64,000 nucleotides of DNA, from the NCBI GenBank assembly GCA_902791165.1, contig CADAVB010000001.1:1-64000 (forward strand), given 5' to 3'. The notes below the pieces were generated by a model. The model was not told where the DNA came from. It worked only from the letters and a program-made list of their open reading frames with translations, and did no database searches. Source of the DNA: an uncultured Bacteroidia bacterium (GTDB taxonomy: Bacteria; Bacteroidota; Bacteroidia; Bacteroidales; F082). Positions 8,182 through 14,623 of this stretch are shown here, in pieces. Every line of letters starts with the position of its first letter. Positions within the stretch are counted from its first letter, which is position 1. The position numbers and the translations under genes were made by a program.

Positions 8182-8595
8182 TTACGCGAAATTGACCTCC
8201 ATTTCAACGGTGGTTCCAACGCCCACGGTGGAGGTTACATTCAATTTATCCACGTTTTTTTGGATGTTAGGCAGGCCCATGCCCGCGCCGAAGCCCATGT
8301 TGCGGACCTCGGGCGAGGCGGTGGAGTTGCCTTCCTGCATGGCCCACGCGATGTCGGGAATGCCCGGTCCTTTGTCTTCCACCTTTAGGATGATTTTGTC
8401 AGGCTCGATGTCGGCGTAAATCATGCCGCCGTAGGCGTGAGCGATGGCGTTCACCTCGGCTTCATACAAGGCGACGACCACCCGTTTCACGATTTGCGGA
8501 TTGACGTTGAGTTGCTTCAAGGTCTTCTTGATGGCGCTCGATGCGGCTCCGGCGTTCACAAAGTCCGCTTCATATACTTGGTATTCTAAGTGCAT
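8182..8595 (-). CDS. RsbW-like GHKL ATPase (anti-sigma-type kinase)
   Basis: A 137-residue single-domain ATPase. N box EAEVNAIAHAYGG, G1 box VEDKGPGIPD and G2 box GAGMGLPNI identify an RsbW/SpoIIAB-type GHKL fold. No histidine phosphoacceptor domain. Such proteins phosphorylate or sequester a partner, and are reversed by PP2C/SpoIIE phosphatases; a SpoIIE-type phosphatase is encoded at 39.5 kb beside HydS. Lies 22 bp downstream of a DRTGG gene and upstream of the hydrogenase-like gene, a gene order found in [FeFe]-hydrogenase regulatory clusters of clostridia. Confidence 0.88.
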   Translation of the reverse strand: MHLEYQVYEADFVNAGAASSAIKKTLKQLNVNPQIVKRVVVALYEAEVNAIAHAYGGMIYADIEPDKIILKVEDKGPGIPDIAWAMQEGNSTASPEVRNMGFGAGMGLPNIQKNVDKLNVTSTVGVGTTVEMEVNFA

Positions 8596-8617
8596 GGCGT
8601 AGTGTTTTGGTTAGACA

Positions 8618-8962
8618 TCAGAAAATGGGTTGCATCCCCGCGTTGAAGAGCAGTCCGCAGGCCTTGAACATGGAGAAGTCGCTTTCCATGACCACCATGC
8701 CTTCGTCCTCGGCTTCCTCAATCATCTCGTCGGTGGCCTTTTTCTTGCGCACGAGCACGATGATGTCGAGGTTGCCCATCTCGCAGGTGCGGATGGTTTG
8801 CATGTTGCATAATCCCGTCAGAATCACGGGGTTGTAGTCGCCAAGGGTGAGCACGTCGCTCATCAAGTCGGAGGCGAAGGCGGTTTCGTGTTCCTCGTCC
8901 AAGCGGTCTTCGCCGCAGCGCACCTTGGCGTTCAAAAGTTCAGATATTTCTCTGAGTTTCAT
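8618..8962 (-). CDS. DRTGG-domain protein
   Basis: A 114-residue protein consisting of one DRTGG-like domain (MKLREISELLNAKV start, SDLMSDVLTLGD, IIVLVRKKKATDEMI). DRTGG domains are small ligand- or nucleotide-associated regulatory modules, also found next to CBS domains and in phosphotransacetylase. It is paralogous to the protein at 12092-12424. First gene of the right-hand half of the module; whether it has its own promoter is uncertain because the upstream 230 bp are shared with the divergent ATPase gene. Confidence 0.8.
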   Translation of the reverse strand: MKLREISELLNAKVRCGEDRLDEEHETAFASDLMSDVLTLGDYNPVILTGLCNMQTIRTCEMGNLDIIVLVRKKKATDEMIEEAEDEGMVVMESDFSMFKACGLLFNAGMQPIF

Positions 8963-9089
8963 TGTATGTTGAGTTGTTGATTAACTTCGTTGAAATGATA
9001 ATTCGGCGTTAGCCAATCTTCGATTTGTTTAATCGTTTAATTGCACAAAAATAGGTCTTTTTTCGATTGGATGGACGAAAATAAGGGAA

Positions 9090-9182
9090 TTTGTTGTCAT
9101 GATTTGAAAAATATCCCTATCTTTGCCACGCAAAGCAAAATTACTCAATCTGTTGAGTAAATTTGCTCAATCTATTGAGTAA
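9090..9182 (+). promoter_or_regulatory. promoter and two tandem palindromes before the DUF4143 ATPase gene
   Basis: TTTGTTG at 9090-9096 and TATCTTTG at 9118-9125 form a good Bacteroidetes promoter (about 21 bp between elements). Downstream of the expected start site are two inverted repeats, TTACTCAA-TCTG-TTGAGTAA (9141-9160) and TTGCTCAA-TCTA-TTGAGTAA (9163-9182), exactly 22 bp apart and ending 10 bp before the ATG. They look like a two-site operator or mRNA hairpins masking the ribosome-binding site; autoregulation by the gene product is possible but not shown. Confidence 0.75.
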
Positions 9183-9192
9183 ATTTTGAATT

Positions 9193-10383
9193 ATGTATCA
9201 AAGAGTTGATTATCAGACATTAAAAAAGAGGCTTGAAGAGCCGAGAAGGTTTATTCAGGTCGTGATGGGGCCTCGTCAGGTGGGAAAATCGACCATGGTG
9301 AAGCAGGTTTTGAAGGATTGCGCCATCCCATACGCGATGTTTAATGCCGACGCGGTTCCGGCCACCAACTTGTATTGGATTAGCGAATGTTGGGAGTCGG
9401 TGAGGCAGAAAATGAAAGCCGAAAAAGCCAACGAGTATATTTTGGTCATCGACGAGGTGCAAAAAGTGAATTCGTGGAGTGAGGCGGTCAAAAAGGAGTG
9501 GGATGCCGACACTTTCAACGATTTGAATATCAAGGTGGTGTTGCTTGGCTCGTCGCGTGTGATGTTGGACTATGGCCTGGCCGACAGCCTCATGGGACGT
9601 TTTGAACGCATCGTTATGACGCATTGGTCGTTTGTCGAGATGCGAGATGCCTTCGGGTTCAGCGTGGAGCAGTATGTTTATTTTGGTGCTTATCCGGGTG
9701 CCGCTACTTTGGTTGATGATGAAAGCCGTTGGCTGGATTATGTTTCCGGCGCAATTATCGAGGCCACAATCAATAAAGACATTCTGCAAGGGGTCAAGGT
9801 GATGAAACCGGCTTTGTTGCGTCAAACTTTCGAGTTGGCTTCGGCTTATTCAGGCATGGAACTCTCGCTGACCAAGATGATGGGGCAGTTGCAGGATGCG
9901 GGCAATGTGACCACCTTGGCAGCCTACCTTGGCTTGCTTGGCGATGCAGGCTTGGTATGCACTTTGGACAAGTTTTCCATTGACAAGGCACGGAAGCGGA
10001 ACAGCGTTCCCAAATATCAGGTTTTCAACAATGCCTTGAAGAACATTTTTTGCGGGAAGTCGTACAATGAAGCGTTGACGGATTCAAGGCTTTGGGAACG
10101 GCTGTTTGAGTCGGCTATTGGCGCGCATATTATTAATGGTGCGATGACAGGGCGTTATTCGACCTATTATTGGCGCGACGAGAAAGGCCGTGAGGTGGAT
10201 TATGTGTTGGAGAAGAACGGCAAAGTTTTGGCCATTGAGGTGAAAAGCAACACCGACGACAGCAATTCGGGTTTGGGCGAGTTCCGCAATCGGTTCAAGG
10301 ACATAAAAGCTTTTGTCGTAGGAGAAGGCGGCATGAAAGCGGAAGATTTCCTGCAAATCAATCCTGTGGAGCTGTTTGATTGA
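9193..10383 (+). CDS. AAA ATPase with C-terminal DUF4143 nuclease-like domain
   Basis: A 396-residue protein. Walker A GPRQVGKST (~residue 26-34), Walker B ILVIDEVQKV, sensor LLGSSRV and a helical middle part define the AAA_14 ATPase; the C-terminal DUF4143 region ends with a VDYVL...LAIEVKS pattern that looks like a PD-(D/E)XK core. Members are common, often multi-copy, in Bacteroidetes and some are near mobile or defence loci; function is unproven. It is the only plus-strand gene inside the minus-strand DRTGG/GHKL module and separates that module in two, so a recent insertion is likely. Confidence 0.88.
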   Translation: MYQRVDYQTLKKRLEEPRRFIQVVMGPRQVGKSTMVKQVLKDCAIPYAMFNADAVPATNLYWISECWESVRQKMKAEKANEYILVIDEVQKVNSWSEAVKKEWDADTFNDLNIKVVLLGSSRVMLDYGLADSLMGRFERIVMTHWSFVEMRDAFGFSVEQYVYFGAYPGAATLVDDESRWLDYVSGAIIEATINKDILQGVKVMKPALLRQTFELASAYSGMELSLTKMMGQLQDAGNVTTLAAYLGLLGDAGLVCTLDKFSIDKARKRNSVPKYQVFNNALKNIFCGKSYNEALTDSRLWERLFESAIGAHIINGAMTGRYSTYYWRDEKGREVDYVLEKNGKVLAIEVKSNTDDSNSGLGEFRNRFKDIKAFVVGEGGMKAEDFLQINPVELFD

Positions 10384-10420
10384 TGGGAATACCAACCCAA
10401 TCCAAACCAAAAAAACTATC

Positions 10421-10453
10421 AAGAGGGCGTGACAAGAGTGTCGCGCCTTTTTT
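10421..10453. terminator. bidirectional hairpin terminator
   Basis: Stem AGGGCGtGACA / TGTCgCGCCTTT with AGAG loop, followed by a T run on the plus strand and preceded by an A run (so it can also serve the minus strand). Sits between the convergent DUF4143 ATPase and GHKL genes. Confidence 0.8.
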
Positions 10454-11000
10454 AATCATTATAATGTATCTCCTCCAAATTCTCCTGAATCATCTCCTTT
10501 AGGTATTTCATGATGCTGACGTCGGTCATCGGCATCCCGTCGAGGGCTTCCTTGATTTCGTCGGTGTCGAAGACGAACTCGCCGTCGTCGGTGATGTGCT
10601 TGTAGATGAAATGGATGTCTTCGTGGGCCGAAAATAGCATTACCAACGAGCCTGCCAAGTCGCCCATCGGGGGACGGTCGAGGTGGTCGTGCTGGAACCA
10701 GAAGTTCAAGACGGTGCCCTTGCCGACCTCGCTTTCAATCTTCATGCCGCCGCCAGCGTTCTCGGTGTTCATCTTGATAAGCGGCAAGCCCAAACCGACC
10801 TTGCGCGTGGTGCGCGAAGTGGTCCAAGGGTCGGTCACCTTGGCCAAAAACTCGGGTGTCATGCCCTTGCCGTTGTCCTTGATGGTGAAGGCGTATATGT
10901 TGTCTTTCAAGCTGTCTTTGATGGTCAGTTCGACGAGGGAGGAGTTGGCCGCCGTCGAGTTTTCCATCAGGTCATAGACGTGTAGTGATAGTTCTTTCAT
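10452..11000 (-). CDS. GHKL ATP-binding protein (histidine-kinase-like ATPase domain)
   Basis: A 182-residue protein. N box LMENSTAANSSLVEL, G1 IKDNGKGMT, and G2 KVGLGLPLIK form a complete ATP-binding fold, followed by about 70 extra residues with no recognised domain. There is no dimerisation/His-phosphotransfer domain, so it is a free-standing GHKL ATPase like those encoded next to PHP and DRTGG genes in hydrogenase regulatory clusters. Its substrate may be one of the phosphatase-linked partners of the module; this is inference from gene context. Confidence 0.85.
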   Translation of the reverse strand: MKELSLHVYDLMENSTAANSSLVELTIKDSLKDNIYAFTIKDNGKGMTPEFLAKVTDPWTTSRTTRKVGLGLPLIKMNTENAGGGMKIESEVGKGTVLNFWFQHDHLDRPPMGDLAGSLVMLFSAHEDIHFIYKHITDDGEFVFDTDEIKEALDGMPMTDVSIMKYLKEMIQENLEEIHYND

Positions 11001-11020
11001 AGTCTATTTTTTTTGACTTC

Positions 11021-11161
11021 GGGACACATGACTTTTTACCCTGACCGCTGACCCAAACCCTGACACTCTCACTCCCAGTAAAAATGGTCAGGGTCATGGT
11101 CGGTGGTCATGGTCAAATGAAAGTCTTGCATCCAATGTGTAAACTAATGTTGTTCATTTAC
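11021..11161. repeat. ~140-bp palindrome-containing intergenic element, copy A
   Basis: Begins GACTTCGGGAC, has ACCCTGACC on the left and GGTCAGGGTCATGGTC on the right, so it can fold into a long hairpin, and ends TGTAAACTAATGTTGTTCATTTACTTA at the stop codon of the PHP gene. The same start, inner inverted arms and TGTAAACTAA...TCATCTACTTA end recur at 37909-38053. Confidence 0.7.
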
Positions 11162-11938
11162 TTATCCAAAAAGGAGTTGTAGTTTTTCTTTGGGTTCAGT
11201 GTCGATGTAGCGTCCATCCTCGCCATGGAGGGTCTTGCGGAACTCGTCGAAGGTCTTGTCGTACATGTGCAACACGCAATGCACCTCGCCGATGATGTGA
11301 AGGAAATGCGCGTCGCTGCTCTTGGTGAAGTTGAACTTCTTTAGATAGGCGTATTTCTTCAGGAAATCGGGCTTGGTGACGTGCTTCGAGATTTCCAAAG
11401 CGTCCGCCTTGATGTCGGGAGGCACGAAGCCCAATTGGCTCACCAAACTGCTCGCCGGCTTGTTGATGTGAGCCGGAACAAACAGCCCTCCGATTTCGTG
11501 AACCACGTCATAAAGCTGGTCCAAATCGGCATCCAGTGCGCTCCACAGCAGCCATTCCTCGTCGCCGACCACTTCCTCGTTTTCATCCACAATGAGTTGA
11601 TAGCCAAATTTTTCCTCGTCCAACGGAATGTGGGGAAGGTGCGCGTCAAGAAATTCTTGGAACTTGTCCAGTTGCTCGTCGTTCTCGAAATAGGCCAAGG
11701 CGTGGGCTTCCTCTTGTGTGGTGATTTCTACGCCGCCGATGACGAGGATACCGTTTTCGCGCCCGATTTTTTTGGTCACCTTCACCTGTCGCGTGGTATT
11801 GTGGTCGCAAATGGCGATGACATCGAGGTGGAGTTTCTTGGCCTGCTCGACGATGGCGGAGGGACTCATATAGAGGTCGCCGCACGGCGAAAGCACCGTG
11901 TGCAGGTGGAGGTCGGCTCTATATGATTGTAGTTCCAT
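11162..11938 (-). CDS. PHP-domain phosphoesterase-like protein
   Basis: A 258-residue PHP-fold protein. Metal-binding motifs are seen in order: ADLHLHTVLSPCGD (residues ~8-21), AICDHN (~43-48), VEITTQEE (~68-75), PAHINKP (~155) and SSDAHFLHIIGE (~208). Full set suggests an active phosphoesterase related to TrpH/YciV. Start at 11938 (MELQSYRADL) is the first ATG; an upstream GTG is less likely. In [FeFe]-hydrogenase regulatory clusters a PHP gene regularly accompanies DRTGG and GHKL genes, as here; its substrate is unknown. Confidence 0.87.
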   Translation of the reverse strand: MELQSYRADLHLHTVLSPCGDLYMSPSAIVEQAKKLHLDVIAICDHNTTRQVKVTKKIGRENGILVIGGVEITTQEEAHALAYFENDEQLDKFQEFLDAHLPHIPLDEEKFGYQLIVDENEEVVGDEEWLLWSALDADLDQLYDVVHEIGGLFVPAHINKPASSLVSQLGFVPPDIKADALEISKHVTKPDFLKKYAYLKKFNFTKSSDAHFLHIIGEVHCVLHMYDKTFDEFRKTLHGEDGRYIDTEPKEKLQLLFG

Positions 11939-11971
11939 ATTATTCACTATCACGACTCACTTCGGCCTTTT

Positions 11972-12060
11972 TCGTCATTGCGGACTTGATCCGCAATCTC
12001 CTATGCGTTTGGATGGTCCTTTGCGCTTGGGAGATGGCGGATGTTCCTCCGCCATGACGA
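11972..12060. mobile_element. 89-bp MITE-like element with ~30-bp terminal inverted repeats
   Basis: Left end TCGTCATTGCGGACTTGATC and right end reverse complement TCGTCATGGCGGAGGAACAT match over about 30 bp (continuing CCGCAATCTCC / CCGCCATCTCC). Contains no gene. The left end encodes the RHCGLDPQS-like reading seen in small dispersed repeats of many bacteria. Lies between the DRTGG and PHP genes of the sensing module without breaking either. Confidence 0.75.
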
Positions 12061-12091
12061 TAAAGGGGACGGGTTGTCCTTTTGGCTGTGT

Positions 12092-12424
12092 TTAGTGCAA
12101 CAAGTTATAAACTAACCCTGCAATTTCATACGTCGGCAGCGAGGTTTGAAGGATGGGCAAATCCTCGTCGTTGCTCTGCTCGATGGTTTCGTCGTTGGGC
12201 ACGAGGTTCTTCACGAGGATGATGCACGACATTTCCTTCAGCGAGGCCACGGCCATCACGTTCTTGTGGGTTTGGAGCGTAATCCAGATGTTGCCTTCCA
12301 TGGCGTTGCCCATCACGTCGCTCAAAAGGTCGCTGATGTAGCAGCCATCTATCTCTCTGTCAAGGCCTTTCTCGCCCGACAAAACCTTGAGGTTGAGTTT
12401 TTCGACTAATTCTCTTACTTTCAT
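12092..12424 (-). CDS. DRTGG-domain protein
   Basis: A 110-residue single DRTGG domain: MKVRELVEKLNLKVLSGEKG, CYISDLLSDVMGNA and CIILVKNLVPNDETI. Paralogue of the product of 8618-8962. First gene of the left part of the module (DRTGG, PHP, GHKL); a -7 box lies 43 bp upstream. In cognate clusters two DRTGG proteins flank the PHP/GHKL pair, suggesting they act together as ligand-binding regulators; the ligand is not known. Confidence 0.82.
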   Translation of the reverse strand: MKVRELVEKLNLKVLSGEKGLDREIDGCYISDLLSDVMGNAMEGNIWITLQTHKNVMAVASLKEMSCIILVKNLVPNDETIEQSNDEDLPILQTSLPTYEIAGLVYNLLH

Positions 12425-12466
12425 TGTTTATCGTTTTAAATCTTGTGTTTCGTTACTATTGGACTG

Positions 12467-12474
12467 CAAATTTA
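12467..12474 (-). promoter_or_regulatory. -7 box for the DRTGG-PHP-GHKL genes
   Basis: On the minus strand TAAATTTG fits TAnnTTTG and lies 43 bp before the ATG at 12424. Confidence 0.6.
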
Positions 12475-12509
12475 TGAATTATTTTCTAAATAGCGAAAAA
12501 CACAAAAAA

Positions 12510-12542
12510 AATAACGGCGCCGCTTCATGCGGCGCCGTTATT
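12510..12542 (-). terminator. strong terminator after aspA
   Basis: Minus strand: stem AATAACGGCGCCGC / GCGGCGCCGTTATT with a five-base loop, followed by a run of T. Fourteen base pairs; placed 24 bp after the aspA stop. Confidence 0.92.
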
Positions 12543-12565
12543 CAAAGCAATTATTCTGTCCTTAC

Positions 12566-13931
12566 CTACAGTTTAATGTCAACGGGCTTGAGCATGTTCT
12601 CTGGACGGAGAATCTTGTCGAGTTGTTCCTTGGTGAGCAGGTTGTGCTCAAGGACCAGCTCGTAAACGCCGCGACCGGTTTCGCTGGCTTCCTTGGATGC
12701 TGCCTTCAACCAGTTTGCGGCAATGCTCTTCGTTGGCAACGATGCCTTCGATGCAGTATTTGCGCAAGGTGTCAAGGCCGTTGGTGAGCAGGTGGATGGA
12801 CTCGAAGAGGCTGTAGGCGATGACGGGTTCCATCACGTTCAGTTCGAGCTGGCCGTTGTCGGAGGCGAAGGTGATGGTCATGTCGTTGCCGATCACCTTA
12901 TAGCATACTTGGTTCATCACTTCGGGGATGACAGGGTTGACCTTGCCAGGCATGATGGAAGAACCGGGCTGGCGCTCGGGCAGGTGGATCTCGTTGAAGC
13001 CGCAGCGAGGGCCGGAACTCATCAGACGAAGGTCGTTGCACATCTTATTGATCTTGATGCAGAGGCGCTTCATGGCCGCGCTGTATTGGATCATGCAGCT
13101 CGTGGCACTGGTGGCTTCGATGAGGTTGTCGGCCAAATGGATGCTCCATCCCGTAATCTCGCGCAAGGCCTTGATGCAAGCCATGCTATAGCCTGGCTTG
13201 GAGCAGATGCCCGTACCGATGGCCGTTGCACCCATATTGACGGTTAGGAACTCGCGGGCGGCGCTGTTCAAAGTGCGCAGTTCGCCACGGAGCGATGCGG
13301 CAAAACCACTGAATGTCTGTCCCAAGGTCATGGGGACGGCATCCTGCAATTGGGTGCGGCCCATCTTGATGACCTCGGCAAACTCTTTGGCTTTCTTTTC
13401 CAAAGCGTCGATCATTTGGGTCAGATGGGGGAGGAACTCCTCATGTTCAAGGAACATGGCCATGTGGATGGCGCAAGGATAAGCGTCGTTGGTGGATTGC
13501 GAGGCGTTCACCACATCGTTGGGCGAACAGAACTCGTATTGACCGCGTTGATGGCCCATGATTTCAAGGGCGCGATTGGCAATCACCTCATTGGCGCACA
13601 TGTTGGTTGAGGTACCGGCGCCACCTTGGATCATGTCGATAGGGAATTGGTCGTGGTGCTGTCCGGCAATCAGTTCGTCGCAAGCCTGGCAGATGGCGTT
13701 GGCTTGTTGGACCTTGATCATGCCTACTTCATAGTTGGCAAGAGCTGCGGCTTTCTTTGTGATGGCCATACCTTTGATGAAATTGGGGTAACTGACCATC
13801 AGATTGCCACTGATATGGAAGTTTTCGATGGCGCGTGTTGTCTGTACGCCGTAGAGGGCCTCTTCTGGCACTTCTTTGCTTCCGAGAAGGTCGCTCTCGG
13901 TGCGGAATTTACTTGTTGTCTTGGCTGTCAT
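12566..13931 (-). pseudogene. aspA: aspartate ammonia-lyase with a frameshifting internal deletion
   Basis: The first ~410 codons from ATG 13931 read as a normal aspartase (KFRTESDLLGSKEVP start; signature GSSIMPGKVNPV; catalytic loop intact). Near 12700, after KLVEGSI, the frame departs into unrelated residues and stops at 12648, while the true C terminus (ASETGRGVYELVLEHNLL... to KPVDIKL) continues in another frame to 12566. About 16-19 conserved residues (the GIVTxLNPxIG block) are missing. GCAGCATC occurs in the reading on both sides of the junction, as expected for a deletion between short repeats. Span 1366 bp is not a multiple of three. Either a real inactivation or an assembly error; the enzyme (aspartate to fumarate plus ammonia) would feed fumarate reductase. 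Confidence 0.82.
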
Positions 13932-13980
13932 AGCTTCAAGTGTTTTGATTTTCAATTAATTATAATGATTACTATTTTAT

Positions 13981-14002
13981 AATCGATACATTTTTATCGT
14001 TT
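13981..14002. promoter_or_regulatory. candidate Rex operator at aspA
   Basis: AATCGATA-CATTTT-TATCGTTT, one mismatch from the perfect palindrome AATCGATA-N6-TATCGATT. It starts one base after the aspA -7 box and therefore covers the expected transcription start, a position suited to repression. Confidence 0.6.
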
Positions 14003-14187
14003 GCAAAAGTACAAAGAAATCATATACTCGAAGCAAAAAGATGAAATATTTTCGCACTATTCTTCGAAATAGAGTTTAATATATTGGAATATAAATGATT
14101 ATAAATAACATAAGAGCTTAAAAAATGCCTAAAACCTCAATTTTGAAAATTTTTACTTTTTTTTCGTCGAAATCAAAATAAATGTCG

Positions 14188-14195
14188 TAATTTTG
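14188..14195 (+). promoter_or_regulatory. -7 box of the NuoE-like/nqr operon
   Basis: TAATTTTG matches TAnnTTTG, leaving a leader of about 110 bases before the first ATG at 14312. The leader contains the operator-like palindrome at 14209-14230. Confidence 0.6.
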
Positions 14196-14208
14196 CAGCG
14201 AGATACAG

Positions 14209-14230
14209 ATACGATAAAAATATATCGAAT
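14209..14230. promoter_or_regulatory. candidate Rex operator at the nqr operon
   Basis: ATACGATA-AAAATA-TATCGAAT, three mismatches from AATCGATA-N6-TATCGATT and with the same six-base spacer, 14 bp after the -7 box. Confidence 0.5.
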
Positions 14231-14311
14231 TAGCGGGCGAGTAGCTTGATTGTATAAATAAGGTATGGAAATGCCAATAATGACAAAGTGTAATCTATAA
14301 ATAAGGTAACG

Positions 14312-14623
14312 ATGATAATAAAGATTTGTACTGGAAGTTCGTGTCACCTCAATGGTTCTTACGATGTGATTCAGGAATTCAAGAGTTTGCTGAAGAAATA
14401 CGATGTCGAAGACTTGATTGAGCTGAAAGCTAGTTTTTGCTTCAACGAGTGCATCAACGGCGTGAATGTGAAGTGCGAGACTGGGTCTATGATGAACGAG
14501 GAGATGCCGAACATGACGCTGTGTGACGACGGTTTTCTCCTGCATCATGCCACCAAGGAGAATGCCGAGGAACTTTTTGTGAAGCAGATTTATCCCTTGC
14601 TTAACCTCAAAAAAAATGCCTGA
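14312..14623 (+). CDS. NuoE-like thioredoxin-fold [2Fe-2S] protein coupled to nqrA
   Basis: A 103-residue protein with Cys6, Cys11, Cys43 and Cys47 (KICTGSSC and SFCFNEC), the [2Fe-2S] ligand pattern of NuoE/HydC-type thioredoxin-like ferredoxins, without the N-terminal helical part of NuoE. It is closely similar (visibly over half identical, including SYDVIQ and LLKKYDVEDL) to the protein at 42389-42688 that precedes HydS. Its stop overlaps the nqrA start by 8 bp, so it is translated with the NQR operon; NQR operons do not normally contain such a gene. It may hand electrons to, or sense the redox state of, the NQR or hydrogenase system; this is inference. Confidence 0.82.
   Translation: MIIKICTGSSCHLNGSYDVIQEFKSLLKKYDVEDLIELKASFCFNECINGVNVKCETGSMMNEEMPNMTLCDDGFLLHHATKENAEELFVKQIYPLLNLKKNA

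Larger units (their letters stand above)
13932..14311. other. divergent regulatory region between aspA and the nqr operon
   Basis: This 380-bp gap holds the aspA promoter (-7 TACTTTTG, minus strand, 14004-14011) and the nqr promoter (-7 TAATTTTG, plus, 14188-14195), each with an operator-like palindrome just downstream. The middle (14020-14160) is AT-rich with no gene or structured RNA recognised. Confidence 0.7.

Noticed and set aside
9193..10383. DUF4143 ATPase as a transposase or insertion sequence
   Set aside because: No transposase motifs and no terminal inverted repeats or target duplication could be found around it.
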